Positions 11,331-24,400 of a stretch of DNA of 64,000 nt are shown one piece after another. Position 1 is the first letter of the stretch. The number at the start of each line of letters is the position of its first letter. Under the pieces are notes generated by a model. It was not told the origin of the DNA and ran no database searches. It worked only from the letters and a program-made list of their open reading frames with translations. The position numbers were made by a program, and so were the translations under genes. Source of the DNA: Cryptomeria japonica (Eukaryota; Streptophyta; Pinopsida; Cupressales; Cupressaceae); assembly GCF_030272615.1 (NCBI RefSeq), contig NC_081410.1, positions 119,972,640-120,036,639 of the forward strand. Direction: 5' to 3'.

Positions 11331-12924
11331 CCTCTCCTATACATGCTTAAGCATTGATATTAAGTTGGCCATCTTGAGTGAGATAAGGCGCTCAGAAAAT
11401 AGAGGAAATTAAAACATTTTATATGCTAAAACAGGTCGACCAAACATGAAGATGGAGAGACAAAACCCTCACATCCACGTCTATATAGAGGGAGTTTATC
11501 ACCTCATTCCAAACATCATTCAAATAATAACCAGCGATTCTGATCAGAGCAGAGCGAAATACCTTTAGAACAAAAGATTTTGATAATAAAGATCATCAAA
11601 AGTTTGATCATTTCATTGATCATACTCCCAAGGCGAATTTTGCTCAAGGCAGCAATTTTGTAGCAAAGTTTGATCATTTCATTGATCAAAATTTACCCCA
11701 AAGTATTGCGATTCTGATAAGAGGGGTTTTGAACTCAACTTGGAAGGATTTTCAATCCACTTTTGATGGTAATCTGGGAAGAATTGTGTGAAGTTTCATG
11801 CACCATCAGACCTGTAGCAAACATAAAATCAGACTTCAATCAGCCCTTGAGACATCATTTGATTAGACAAAATCAGACATATAGAGATGAAGGATAGGTA
11901 AAATTAATATGTACCTTATGATGTTTGATATCTTATTGTTTGTTTTGCAGGTGGAAGATAAGGAGCAGGTCTGATTGTAGGAGGATCAGAACAGCAATTC
12001 AAAGGGGTTACTTCAACATCAAGATCAAGCTCGAGTCATACAAAGTGAAGATCAAAGTCAAGGTCCAAGATCCAAGAAAGATTAGAATCCTACACCCCAA
12101 AGCATATCAACATCATTGCAAATTCAAAAGACAAAAACTTCATCAGCTAATGACAAAGAGGACATTCAAGGCTAGCATTACAACTTGAAAGGATCTATTT
12201 GAAGCTTTCCTCACATCAAACTTACATCATCAAGGTCTCTACTTGATCAAGATATCAGCTCGACACCAAGAAGTCAAGGACTTAGGGCATGAAGGTAAGA
12301 TAACTTACATGATGAAAGAATGTTTTACAATCTTGAATTCCCTTCGGGAATCCAAGAATCATAGTCAGTACATTGAGGAGTTAAATCCAACCGGGTGTAT
12401 CATTCATCAAGGTAGAATCATGAACAAGGGAAGATCAACCAAGGGCATCACATAAACTACATCCAGTCTGATCAAGGAAGCAGATAGTTTCATAAGAGTT
12501 AATCAAAGATCGACTTGATCAAGGTGATGCTTCCCTTCATCATCATACCATCACAATCAGTCAAAAGGCTAGAGATGTTGAGTATTAAGGGATATTGCTC
12601 AAGGCATCAACACTTGCTTGTGATCTTGAGTATCAAGTCTACAATGAAGTGGCATCCTTGTCATCACTTAAGCAATCAAAGGATTCCATGTCAACATGTC
12701 CAGATGCAATGTATTTGACTCACCCATGGAGGCACAAGATTTGAGATACCTAATCTTATTTTCTATTGGTTCACATTCAATGTGTGGCACGTGTTAAACT
12801 AAATGTAATTTTCTCATTGACCGAAAAGGTAGTTGTTATAACAAACCCTAATTAGGGTTTTCACTTTGTAATCTTGGCCATTGATTGTGAATCAATATGA
12901 GCCATTGAATTGTATTGAGAGCAC

Positions 12925-12931
12925 TATAAAA
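12925..12931 (+). promoter_or_regulatory. LTR TATA box, copy 1
   Basis: TATAAAA in the context 'CACTATAAAAGGCTC', followed 22 bases later by 'TTTGTAAAGGGTTA'. The second giant LTR has the same arrangement at 32480, so this is the probable core promoter and places the U3/R boundary shortly downstream. Confidence 0.6.
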
Positions 12932-13765
12932 GGCTCAAATCACTCATTTGTAAAGGGTTAACAAGACTAGAATAATAGTGGAGTAATAGATAATAGTTCA
13001 TAGATAGTAATCAATAGTTAGCAATTAAAATAGAAGTTAAATTAGGAGAAGGCAAAGATTGTTGCCAAGACTTTGTTGTAAAGAGCATATGATTTCATTG
13101 AAGCTATGGTGGATTTGATGTGTTATTTCAACAAGTTGCATGGTCTCTACTTCTCATTTGCTTCCACATTGATTAGATCAATGAAAGGAATTGTGAATGA
13201 CTAATGGTGAAATTCGTTTATCCATACCACTAGCAATTTGCTGATTGTAAGTTTGCCTTGTGTGGTCAACTGGAATCCTTAAATGAGCTTAACTTCAATT
13301 ACTATTCATACCTTGACATGCATCACCTTGATGGTATCCTTGTTGTTAATAGTAATTAGAACATCACGTGCTTACCTTAGAAGATCGCAATAGCTTTGTG
13401 GAGTTGTTTGTTGATGGCGAAGCAGAGCTTAGTTGAATTTCACCTAATCGTTCATTGTCTCTTGCATTCTTAGGAGTAGTAGAGTCTTCTCAAACCCTAT
13501 CCTTTTGCCCTTTTTAATCAAGTTAATTTCCACATTCTGGCAAAATCCAAGCGTTCAACATTCAAGTATTCAACATAAGTCCCCTAGATTACCAGCAATC
13601 ACATCAACCAATTAAGCTATCCACAAGTCAAGACCTGACTATAGAAACCTTGGAGTCATCTTGGTTGATCATATAATTCAGCATCCAAGAAGATTTTAAT
13701 CAAGAGAGGATAGAATACCTTTGGTATTTTAATATGTGTTACAGGTGTCTAAAAACACATCAACA

Positions 13766-14988
13766 AATACATGGTTGGAGGCTTTTTTAAAAGACATAGC
13801 TTATGAAGAGGTGCCTCTTCATAACCTCAATTTGTCCTTGTTATGGATGCACCAAATTAAGGGGTCAACACAATTTAAATCATTTTATTGTTTAATATTC
13901 TTTAATCCACAATTTCATATGCTGCCACCATAATTAAATATAAATTTGATCTTCAACATAAATTGCTTCATCTTAACAAAGGTAGTTGTTGCCCCTTTTT
14001 TGGCAAATCCCAAGTTTTTGAAAATTTTGGGCCAGCCAAGTCATTGCGGAGTCCAATTTTTTCAACTATGGTTCAGATATCCCAACCAAATATGTATGCC
14101 TTTGTTCCATCAGTAGTGTTACCAACAAATTCTATCTCAATGGTTACATTGGAATTCTAATTTCATGGATAAACAAATTATGTTTCTTGTCCTAGCATGA
14201 GTACCTGTAGTAGGAAACATCTTGTAGCTACAACAATTTACCATAAATGTCATAGAACAATTGCACTTTCACCTTGACTACTTAAAGGCGAACCTGCATT
14301 CTAAGACCCAGCATATTGAAATAGAGAGGAACATTTTTTGGTTGTTTTACCAACCATTTCACTGTTACAACTTACAAGGACCATTCATACTTCCATTTTA
14401 GGGACGTTGCATATTTAGCTCATGCTGGAAATTATTTGATTCCATAAAAGATTAGGCACAATGCCCTAAAATTCTAGGGCACTCAAGTGGACATTCTACA
14501 TCAGATACATGCTAACAATGTTGTTTGTCTTATAGACAAGTGTTTAGCTTCTTTGTCACTCAAATTTTTTCTTTAGAGATGTTTTCATCTCCTTAATATC
14601 ATGCTGCAATTCTAGACATTCTCACTGTTGTTATTACTTGATAATGTTCTCAGTCCCTTTGACCTGTGGGCATTAATATAATACAGTTTCATTTATTTCA
14701 CCTCTTTTGATTTTTATTCTTCAAATGCATTTGTATAAGATGTTCATGAAATAAACTATTCAGATCCATGTCTATAATACATCATGAAACAATATTAATG
14801 CTCTATGTCCATTTCTGTTTATTTAAAAGTTTAATAGATTTCTTTTGAAATTAATATCCGGAAACATAAATTTATTAATGCAATAAGATATCCTCTTTAG
14901 GACCAGGATAGCAAAAAATAAGATACATTTGCATCTATAAAACTAAGTAAATCTTACCAAAAAGGGTGATTTTTTTCACAAAACTTAC
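13766..14988. other. No gene recognised; intron of the SUMO-protease gene
   Basis: The first 60 bases belong to the repeat split by the solo LTR (hairpin at 13803-13822). The rest is A+T-rich without recognisable coding sequence. Searching by eye for the next protease exon (a 'HWSL' type motif on the minus strand) found nothing. Confidence 0.45.
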
Positions 14989-15080
14989 TCATAGTATATA
15001 GGTAAAAATACATATGCCTTGTCAAAAATGCTGACTCCTTTGAGCCACCTCCGAAGTTTCACAAGTGAATCATCTTTTTT
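14989..15080 (-). CDS. SUMO protease (C48) exon, 'RRWLKG' block
   Basis: Minus-strand exon bounded by TTTCACAG before 15080 and GTAAGT after 14989. It reads KKDDSLVKLRRWLKGVSIF then DKAYVFLPIYY, the segment just before the catalytic HWS motif in plant OTS/ULP1 proteases (family form K-R/L-R-R-W-W-K-G...I-F-L-P-I). It enters in phase 0, matching the end of the exon at 27426, and leaves with two bases (GA). Next exon not found in the window. 92 bp. Intron to the previous exon is 12,345 bp and contains the nested copia pair. Confidence 0.88.
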
Positions 15081-15757
15081 CTGTGAAATCATCAGTATGA
15101 ATGCACCATAATGGTCATGTTATATAAAAGCAATACAATATTTTCAATAGCTATTGACAAAAATAGAAAATTGCAAGGAAATCAATTTCATTAATGCCCC
15201 CAAGTAACTACAAACGATCAACAGGTCACTAATATATAGCAGCACATAAAGAAAACAATCATGTGAAGCAACTTATCCTAGCTAAAATCTTAGATTCCAA
15301 TTCCCTAATGAAAACTGTATATGACTAATAGTAGAAGAAAGAGATGCTATCAAAAAGAGAATTCAGTAGTCAACAAAGAAGAGTAAATTATTAATCAGCA
15401 TCTTCATGTCAAGCTTGTGAAACGCATTTGATCTTATAGTGCGAAAGAAAAACTGATCAAATTTGAAGAATAACCTAACAAGAACAAATTATCTCAAGAT
15501 GCAATCCCCATCTAGAACTAATCATGAGCAACTTAAAACCAATCTAACATGTACGTAGCTACGATATACTAGCATGGCTTCCAAGACTGACCTCCCTCCA
15601 ACATCTCTAGAAGCTCAAAATTATTTGCTAAAACCTCGCACCTCTACTTTGCAAATTTAGTATAATCTTTTTTGTGCTTTTGTGGCTAATAAATTCTTAT
15701 CCAATTTCATATGTTTTTTTACCATTTTTCATAAGACGGGATAATTTTAGTGGCAGT

Positions 15758-16494
15758 TGTTGAAAATAATAGCTAGCTCGGATACCTGATTATTGCATTA
15801 TAAATACAAAAGTATTATCTCTTATGTAAAACAAATTATCTTGGGCTGGACCCAATCATGTAACGTGGAGGCAATCAATTGTAACTTTGGGCTGGACCCA
15901 AACTTGTAACATGGAGACACTTAATTTTAGCTTTGGGCTGGACCCAAATTTGTAACGTGAAAGGCAATAAATGAAAATAAATCAATAAATTAGGTGCAAG
16001 CCGACTTGAGAGTTGGCGCCAAAGATAGGATATAAATATAACAGCAAACAAACTCATTAAACAATCACTTTATCTCATGCAAATGTTATCTGCTCTCCAA
16101 GCAGCGATCTCTCCTTCACTCAAGCGAACTCATACAAGTCTATTGTGCGAAATCTTCAAGGTTGATTGTGGCAAAGTAGTCAAAGACCCTCATACAAACT
16201 TGAGAAGGACTTCTATTGTGTGAATTTGACCTTATACATCTACTGTTGATCCTCCTATCCATCCGTTGTTGATAAGGGCTGCAAGCTTCATTGATATATT
16301 GAACAGCAATCTGAGATAAGTGTATTGCCTTGTAATTGCCTACATTTGAGATAATACATATTGTGTTTGAAACTGGGTTTTTCTTCACCTCCAAGAGGGA
16401 GGTTTTCCCAGGGTATTGGTGTCTTTTGTCTTGTGTTTTATTGTTGTTACTGTTCATTCACAGTCTGATTATAATCTAATTGCTTAAATTAACA
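15758..16494 (+). repeat. Outer copia, left LTR
   Basis: TG...CA, 737 bp. Contains three tandem copies of a roughly 47-bp unit beginning 'TTGGGCTGGACCCAA' (about 15840-15975) and a TATA-like TATAAATA at 16031-16038. Counting by eye against the right LTR gives about 35 substitutions plus a few small indels, near 5 percent. Confidence 0.92.
16031..16038 (+). promoter_or_regulatory. Putative TATA box of outer copia LTR
   Basis: TATAAATA in both LTRs (also near 26401), upstream of the presumed R region. No other promoter-like TATA is as well placed. Confidence 0.45.
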
Positions 16495-16506
16495 TGGTAT
16501 CAGACC
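16495..16506 (+). promoter_or_regulatory. Primer-binding site, outer copia
   Basis: TGGTATCAGACC directly abuts the left LTR. It matches the initiator-tRNA-Met type site (TGGTATCAGAGC) used by most plant copia elements, with one difference. Confidence 0.85.
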
Positions 16507-16577
16507 TTTAGGTTCATTCAAAATAATCAGATTATGAGTTGTACTTCACTTTCAGTTTGCTGTTTTAGTTTTGCAAG

Positions 16578-17360
16578 ATGGTTACAGGTCTGAAAGTAGA
16601 GGACAGACTTGAAGGTGCCCTCAATTTTACATCATGGAAGGTTCGTGTCCTCCTTGCTCTTGAAGAATTGGAGTTGTTACAGTATGTGGAAGACAAGGAT
16701 CTGACTGAACCTTCGGATCCGGAAGAACTAAAGCAATTCAAGAAGAATGCTCTCAAGGCAAAGAAGTTCCTTATTGATTCCGTGAAGGATCATCTTGTTC
16801 CAGTTATCTCCAAACTGAAGACAGCCCAAGAGATGTTTAAACATCTTGAAGGGATATATGAGATCAACAACATCAATCGGACACTTACATTGAGGTAGCA
16901 ACTTCTTCAAGTCAAAATGAGCAAAGGAGATTCAGTCATGTCCTTCTTCATGAAGATTTCAGAATTGAAGGACCAACTCAACGCCATTGGAAGCGAGGTT
17001 GTGGACAAGGATATTGTCATGATTGCTTTGAATGGTCTTCTTGACTCTTGGGATCCTTTCATTCAAAGCATAGGTGGAAGAGCTGAATTCCCTTCCTTCG
17101 ATCGCCTCTGGTCAGATTGCATTCAAAAGGAGTCACACCTTGTTGCCAAAGAAATGCATAAAGGCTCTCATGAAGGAGGTCAACATGTGCTTACATCTCA
17201 ACATGTTAGAAGAAAGGGAGGCCACTGGAAGAAGAACAGCTTCAAAAGAGATAGAGACTTCAAACTTCCTGCTTTCGATTCAAGGAAGAAGCCAAGGGAT
17301 CTTTCACGTGTGCATTGCTTCAGATGCAACAAGTTTGGACATTATGCCAAAGAATGTTAG
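16578..17360 (+). pseudogene. Outer copia gag (broken)
   Basis: ATG 16578 opens a copia gag (UBN2-type capsid) reading EGALNFTSWKVRVLLALEEL, then the conserved 'F...L..L..QL..IG' block near 16930-17000 and a CCHC zinc knuckle CFRCNKFGHYAKEC at 17319-17360. Two in-frame TAG codons interrupt it (16896-16898 and 17358-17360). The second falls directly after the knuckle, and the same frame continues into pol, so gag and pol were probably one polyprotein. Confidence 0.85.
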
Positions 17361-19720
17361 AATCCGCCCATGCAAGGAGAGGCCAACCTGAATGAAGTTG
17401 CAAACTCAGAGGATAATGAAGACTATCTCTTCATTTCTGCCTTGCCCAGCAATGTGCCAACCGATAGTAACACTTGGTTGATAGACAATGGTGCATCTAG
17501 ATACATCACGAGATATCGAGAGCATTTCTCTGACTTGATGGAGAAAAAGTCCAACCTTCATGTGGTAATTGGTGATGATGCTCAGTATTTGGTAAGAGGT
17601 TTTGGTAGCACTTCTTTAAATTTAGAATCCGGCATGTCCTTGCATCTTAGCGATAATTTATTTGTCCCTGGAATTAAGAGGAATTTAATTTCTATTTCTG
17701 CCCTACAAAATAAAGGTTATCAAATAGCATTTTCTAAGGGTAAAGTACTTGCATGGCCTAAGAAATCTAGTATTAAATCTGCTTGTGTTATTGGAAATAG
17801 ATATGATAGTTTGTATAAGCTTTCAGCTAACCCCATTCGAGCACTCATTCATGAAGCTCCTGAATCTAGCAAGCTATGGCATAGAAGGCTCGGTCATCTT
17901 CACTATCAGGCACTTCCTTCACTTGAAAAGATGGTTAAAGGTATGCCTAAACTTAATCAATTTCATGATGATGCTTGCAAGGGTTGTGCATTAGGTAAGA
18001 ACACTAAAAGTCCATTTCATAAAAGTGAAAGTAGAGCTAAGGAAAAATCAGCACTTGTTCATTCTGATCTATGTGGACCCATGTTTGTTCTTTCACCTAG
18101 CGGATTTCTATACTATGTTACATTTATAGATGATTTTTCTAGAAAGACTTGGATTTACTTTCTAAAATCTAAAGAACCTGATGAAGTGTTAAGTAGGTTT
18201 AAAGAATTTAAAGCTCTAGCTGAAAACATCTCTGGTAAAAGGATTAAAGTGTTAAGATCTGACAATGGAGGTGAATACACCTCAAGTGGCTTCAATGACT
18301 TTTGTCTAGAAACAGGAATTAAGAGGGAGTTCTGCGTTCCCTACAATCCTCAGCAAAATGGTGTAGCTGAACGAAAGAATAGAGCCATTGTTGAAGTTGC
18401 CAAAGCTATGATTCACGATCAAGACCTGCAGACCTTCTTATGGGCTGAAGCATCCAAGACTGCAGTGTACATTCAAAATAGATGCCCTCACCGTGTCCTG
18501 AAGAACATAACTCCCGAGGAAACTTTCACTGGAGTCAAACCAGATATCAGCCACCTAAGGATCTTTGGAAGTCCTGTCTATGTTCATGTGCCAAAGGAAT
18601 AGAGGACTAAGTTAGAGCCTTCCGAGAAAAAGGGTATCCTTGTTGGATATAGTGAATCTTCCAAGGCATTTCGCATCTACATTCCTGGTCAAAGGTACAT
18701 TGAGGTAAGTATGGATGTCACCTTTGAAGAAAATATTGCTTTCAAGAAATCTAAAGGTTCTCTTATTGATAATGATAAAGAAGTCAATGCTAATCAAAAT
18801 ATGGATATTGATACTAACCCTGATATTCAGAGGGAGTCTATTGAACCTCCTGAACTTATTGAGCATGATGATCCTCCTGAGCCTCTGGTTCCAACTGATG
18901 GACCTAGAGACATTGCAGTTAGCAAGAAAAGACCACTTCGGGTTAGAAGCACAATTCAAGATGTAGAAAAGTTTGCAGCTCCTAGTGGCACTTTCAGAGA
19001 AAGTAAGAGACCTCAAAAGCTCTCCAACTATGCTGCAATGATGTGCAACATCAATGAGGCTGAACCATCCAGCATAGAAGAAGCCATGAACCAACAAGCA
19101 TGGAAGTTAGCTATGGACGAAGAGTATCAATCCATCATCAAGAATAATGTCTGGGATATTGTGCCTAGACCTAAAGGTAAGTCTGTTGTTTCTTCCAAAT
19201 GGTTGTTTAAAGTTAAACATGTTGTTGATGGTAGTATAGAGAAATATAAAGCTAGATTTGTAGCTCGTGGCTTTTCTCAAAAGAAAGGCATAGATTATGA
19301 AGAATCATTTGCTCCTATTGCTGGATATACTTCCATTAGAACTATTATAGCTATTGCTGCAACCAAAGGTTGGAAATTACATCAGATGGATGTAAAGACT
19401 GCCTTCCTTAATGGTGTTATTGAGGAAGAAGTCTATATTGAACAACCTGAAGGTTATGAGACTCATAATAGAGAAACTCATGTGTGCAAGTTGAAGAAAG
19501 CTCTCTACGGCCTCAAGCAAGCTCCTAGAGCTCGGTATGAAAGAATTGATAAGTACTTAGTTAGTTTAGAATTTTATAAGAATGATGTTGATCCTAACAT
19601 TTACTTTATAAAGTATTTAATGGTGAAATGCTAATTCTGGGTCTATATGTAGATGATTTATTTCTAACTAGTGAAGATAGTCTCATCATTAGGTGTAAGA
19701 AAGAATTAGCTACTGAATTT
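17361..19720 (+). pseudogene. Outer copia pol, 5' part (protease, integrase, RT)
   Basis: Same frame as gag. Protease motif WLIDNGASRYIT near 17475 (usual form D-S/T-G-A-S/T). Pre-integrase zinc finger H..LGH...C..C near 17880-18000. Integrase core with HSDLCGPM, DDFSRK and RSDNGGEY (about 18058-18280), then PYNPQQNGVAERKN. A TAG at 18600-18602 breaks the frame before the reverse transcriptase, which shows KARFVARGFSQKKGIDYEES, QMDVKTAFLNG, and YVDD at 19646-19657. One lost T in a T-run around 19616 shifts the frame, so YVDD is read in the next frame. The inner copia starts at 19721, directly after 'ATEF'. Confidence 0.85.
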
Positions 19721-19908
19721 TATTAAAATAATACTTTATTATTTTATTATTAATGCTCAATATTGTAAACTTAGTGTAAATATCTTAATAGGATCTTGCT
19801 CGATCTTATTGGCAGAAACTTGCCCTCTTGTAATTCTTTGTAATCCTATTTATTGAGCATTTGCTCATTGTTTATACATTCAATTTTTTACCAATTACTT
19901 GCATAACA
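19721..19908 (+). repeat. Inner copia, left LTR
   Basis: 188 bp, from TATTAAAATAATAC to GCATAACA. It differs from the right copy by about nine substitutions and lacks 11 bases (TTTCTTTTTAG type) present there. Confidence 0.9.
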
Positions 19909-19920
19909 TGGTATCAAATC
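19909..19920 (+). promoter_or_regulatory. Primer-binding site, inner copia
   Basis: TGGTATCAAATC abuts the left LTR, an initiator-tRNA-Met type site with two changes from TGGTATCAGAGC. Confidence 0.8.
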
Positions 19921-20668
19921 CTTGGTTATTTTCGAAATAATTTTTCAATTAAAAATTCGTCATGAATTTTTTAACAATTTTTTTTGAAAAATTTCTTTGT
20001 TTATTCGAAATTACTACTGGTTTGTGTGGATTGGTCGAGGGTTTTTTCGCGTCATTCTTTCTGCTCATGAACAATGACGTGATTTAAAATCGCGTTTTGT
20101 CTTCTGCAGTCTATTTCCGCGATTCTGTTTTTTGGCAAATCGTTTTGGTTGCGGCTACTAGGGTTTTCAGCTATTTTCTGCCCTCTCCTGCGACCCGTCT
20201 CTCTTGCCTTTCGTGCGACCACGCGATGTAAGTTTTTTCCCGCCTGCAATTTTTTTCAGCCATTTTTTGGACGGAAATCTGCATTTTCGACTAGGGTTTT
20301 TTCCCTTCAAATCAAGTAGATTTTTTTTCCGATTGCAGATTCTTGGTGGGTTTTTCGATATCTCAACTAGGTCATCGTCAGAATTTTTGGGGTGCCTGGA
20401 TTTTCGTGCCTCAATTTTTGAGCCAGCAGATCCAAATTCTGACAACAGATTATTTTGGGACTTTTCACAAGGATTTCTAAGTTGTCTTCGGATTTTTCTA
20501 GGTCAGCCGGAATTTTTTTTCTTGAAATTTGTGCCAATCGTACTTCATTTTTTGAAGTATGTACCTGCATCTACCTTTGTTTTTGCATTGGGATTCAAAT
20601 TTTTTGAATTCCGAGCCAGCACCTCTGCTCAGTCTTTTCGTTTTTTTGTGCATTGGGAAATGTGCAAG
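19921..20668 (+). other. Inner copia 5' leader
   Basis: A 750-base T-rich untranslated leader between the primer-binding site and the gag ATG (20669). Upstream open frames (20204 onward) run into gag in frame, but ATG 20669 (MASLTNLMLEG) matches the start of the related gag at 50027 and is preferred. Confidence 0.6.
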
Positions 20669-21450
20669 ATGGCGTCATTGACCAACTTGATGTTGGAAGG
20701 CAGTTAGCGATTTAATGGGAAAAATTATAACACCTGGAAGCAACGCATGCTGACTATTTTTGAATATCGCTGCCTGGATAATCTTGTTTTGGACAAGGAG
20801 TCCCGTCCTCAAACACCTGGAGTTGACTAGGACAAGTTTGATGACCGCAATCGAGAAGCTGTTATGCTTCTCAAGCTCTCTGTTACAGATGACCAACTCC
20901 CTCAGATTCCTTCCCGCAAGTCAGCTGCAGAAATCTGGAAGCATCTAAAGGAGTTGCATGAGACATCCGACAAGAGTCGAGCTTTTTTTCTGAAGAATCA
21001 GTTGTTCTCCATTATGATGGATGAACGCATGTCCTTACAAGAGCATCTTACAAAGATTAAGGACATTCGAGATCAGCTCGAAGCTATTGGTCGGAAAATA
21101 GAGAAAGAGGATATGGTAGTTATCACTTTGAAAAGTCTACCAAAACCGTATGAGCACTTTATAGAGACTCTCAACATTACTTCTACTAATGTTGATCTGA
21201 AATTTCCAAAGTTATGCACCAAACTTCTGCAGTAGGATCGTTGGAAACAACAATTTGGTAGCGGTGCTACTTCAGCCTCCTCAGAACATGCCTTTGCTGC
21301 CAAATCCTTTCACAAGGATAAAGGCAAATCTCAATCATCCCAGTCTTTTCAGCAGAAGGGCTCTTCTCAGTCTCAGGATGGTTCCAAGAAAAAGGTGCAA
21401 TGCAATTACTGTCACAAATTTGGTCATATGATCAAAGATTGTCGTACCAG
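20669..21450 (+). pseudogene. Inner copia gag (broken)
   Basis: Copia gag beginning MASLTNLMLEG. UBN2-type capsid features: NTWKQRML, AAEIWKHLKELHE, LTKIKDIRDQLEAIG, LPKPYEHFIETL. Zinc knuckle CNYCHKFGHMIKDC at about 21401-21442. In-frame TAG codons at 20705-20707, 20828-20830 and 21233-21235 break it; each fits a CAG or TGG changed by one transition. Confidence 0.85.
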
Positions 21451-24400
21451 ATTGGCTTCCGAGCAGCGGAAGCAGGGAGGGTCTCAGCCTAAAGCCAATA
21501 TTGCTGAGCACACAGAGCAGAAAGAGTCTGCCTTTTATGCCTTCATGGCTAAAAGACCTGCAGATCATGTGAAGTCTTCTGCCTGGTACATTGATTCTAG
21601 TGCTTCTTGTCATTTCACTCACAAGCGTGACTGGTTTGTTGAGTTCTCTCCCTACACTGATTTAGTTATTTTTGGAGGTGGTGAAGAGTACATTGTTGTC
21701 GGCAAGGGCAATGTTCAAATACAGTCTGGAGGGAGGAATCTCATATTCCTCAATGTGTACTATGTTCCTGGTATGGAACTTAACCTCCTTTCTGTCAATT
21801 AGATTATGTGGCATTCTCCTCAGCTGGATGTTGTTTTCAGTACACATAAGTGCTCGATTGTTGATCGTGCTTCTAGCACTACTATAGTTGTTGGCATTGA
21901 GGATCATGGTCTATATAGACTTGTGGATACAGATGATTCTCTTGAGCATGCCTTCGCAACTAAATCTTCATCTATCAGCAATCTTTGGCATCAACGATAT
22001 GGTCACCTGAACATTCATTATCTTGCACAGCTTGTTCGAGAAGACTTAGTACATGGTCTACCTGATATTCAGACTCAGAATCATCACGTTTGTGAAGCTT
22101 GCCAGGCTGGGAAGCAGCACCGGACACCGTTCAAGGATGGTGACTCATCGCGAGCCTCTAAGGTACTGCAGCTGGTCCACGCTAATGTATGTGATCCTAT
22201 GAATACTACTTTTGTTACTGGGTGCAGGAATTTCTTGCTTTTTGTTGATGATTTCAGTCGTAAAATGTGGATGTATTTCCTTAAGCACAAATCAGATGTG
22301 TTTACTGTATTTCAGAAATTTAAGGCCTTAGTAGAAAAAGAGTCTAGTTCTTCTATTATTACTCTTAGGTCTGATAATGGGGGGGAGTTTTGTTCTTCTG
22401 CTTTCTCTACTTTATGTGATACACATGGCATAAAACGTCAATTAACCACACCATACACCCCTCAGCAAAACGGAGTTGTAGAACGTCGTAACCGCACCAT
22501 TACAGAAATGGCTAGGTCTATGATGGAACATAGAAACGTTCCTAAGAAATATTGGGCAAAAGCAGTGTTCATAGCAGTCTATCTTCTTAATAGGTCACCG
22601 ACTCATGTTGTTAAAAATAAGACTCCTCAGGAAGCATGGTCTGGTCGCAAACCTAGGAACAACCATTTGAAAGTTTTTGGCTCTTTAGTTTATGTGTGGA
22701 TTCTTGATGCCAAGCGCACTAAGTTGGATTCCAAGAGTCAAAAGCTCATGTTTATAGGGTACAGTGACAACCATAAGGCTTACCGACTGATTGATGTAGA
22801 CTCTGATCGTCTTATCTTCAGTCGTGATGTTGTCTTTGATGAAGAACGAGGACCATTTCAGCTTTCCTCGTCTCAGTAGCATTCTGAGGATCAGCCTTTG
22901 AAGGCTTCTGACTTAGATATCTGTCTTCCATTCGGTTCACCTAATGGGAGGGATGATGCAAATTCTGTATTTGATGATGCACTACCTGAGTTTCCTCTAG
23001 AAGATGCTAATCTTCCTCCTAATCCTAATCTGCTTCCTCTTCCAGTTATTCCTCCTGCTCCTGATGTTGGCACATCTGCTCTTCGGCCTAAATGGTGGGC
23101 TAAGACCATTAGTTCTCTTCGTCCTGATGAGCTCATTGAGGGTAGAACTTCCAAAAATAAGGGCAAACAGCAAAACACAGTTAATTTTGCTCTTATGGCT
23201 AACATCCACAGTATCTATGAGCCTCAAACATATGCAGAGGCCAAAGGGATTTCAAAGTGAGAACAGGCAATGGATGCTGAGTTCCAAAGTCTTTAGAAGA
23301 ATCACACCTGAGTTCTTTCAGATCTTCCTCCAGGGAAGAAACCCATTAGCTGTAAATGGGTATATAAGGTCAAGTATCATGCAGATGGTACCTTAGATAA
23401 ATATAAGGCCAGATTAGTTGCTCGAGGATTCACACAACAAGAAGGCATTGACTATAAGGAGACTTTTGCTCCTACTGCCAAGATAGAGTACTATTCGTCT
23501 TCTTCTCGCCATTGCAGCTCAGTATGGTTGGAAAGTCCATCAGATGGACGTGAAGAGTGCCTTCCTCAATGGTGAATTGCAGGAAGAAGTCTACATGACG
23601 CAACCTCCTGGTTTCAAGGTTGCCGGTTCAGAACCGCAAGTGTGTAGACTCTGGAAAGCACTCTATGGACTTAAGTAGGCTCCTCGAGCATGGTACATAA
23701 AAATTGATCAGTACTTGGTTGCTCATGGCTTTCAGCATAGTCCTTCAGACAATAATCTGTATATCAAACATTCTGGTAATGATATTCTCTTTCTTGTTGT
23801 CTATGTGGATGACTTGATCATTACTGGGAATTCAGCACAGTTGATTTCAGAAATCAAACAGGATTTGTGCAGCACTTTTGATATGACAGATTTAGGACTT
23901 CATTATTGTTTGGGTGTTGAGGTTTGGCAGACTGATAGCAGCATCTTCCTTTCTCAGTCTAAGTATGCCAGAAGCTTGCTTGCAGGTTTTGAATGCAAGA
24001 TTGCAAACCTGCTTCCACGCCTATGGAGACTAGTCTGAAATTGTCAGCCAAGTCTGATTCTCCTCTTGTAGATGAAACACAATTCAGGCATCTAGTGGGC
24101 AGTCTCATCTATCTCACTGCCACTAGACCTGACCTCAGTTTTGCAGTGAGCTACATCTCACGCTTCATAACGGCCCTCAGGGTTGATCATTGGGTAGCAG
24201 CGAAGCGTGTCCTGTGCTATGTGAAAGGCACCTCGGATTATGGACTTCTTTACACTAGAAGTGACGATCCTAGACTCGGTGGGTTCACAAATTTAGATTG
24301 GGCAGGCTCAGTTGATGACAGGAAATCAACCTCCGGATATGTGTTCAATTTGGGATCTGGTGCAGTCACCTGGACTAGTAAGAAGCAGCAAGCAGTGGCT

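Larger units (their letters stand above)
9988..13765 (+). mobile_element. Giant solo LTR (3.8 kb), copy 1
   Basis: Starts TGTTGTGACATTTTCACAC, ends CACATCAACA, and is flanked by a perfect 5-bp duplication AATAC (9983-9987 and 13766-13770). TG...CA ends plus a 5-bp target duplication without a second LTR or internal genes identify a solo LTR left by LTR-LTR recombination. It contains a terminal hairpin (10011-10027), a direct-repeat array (about 10505-11330), a TATA box (12925) and a 3' part alignable by eye with the solo LTR at 29829 ('AAGTCCCCT', 'AATCACATCAA', 'TCAAGACCTGAC', 'TCAAGAGAGGATAG'). The promoter near the 3' end implies a U3 of almost 3 kb. Small ORFs at 11925-12718 are not recognisable. 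Confidence 0.85.
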
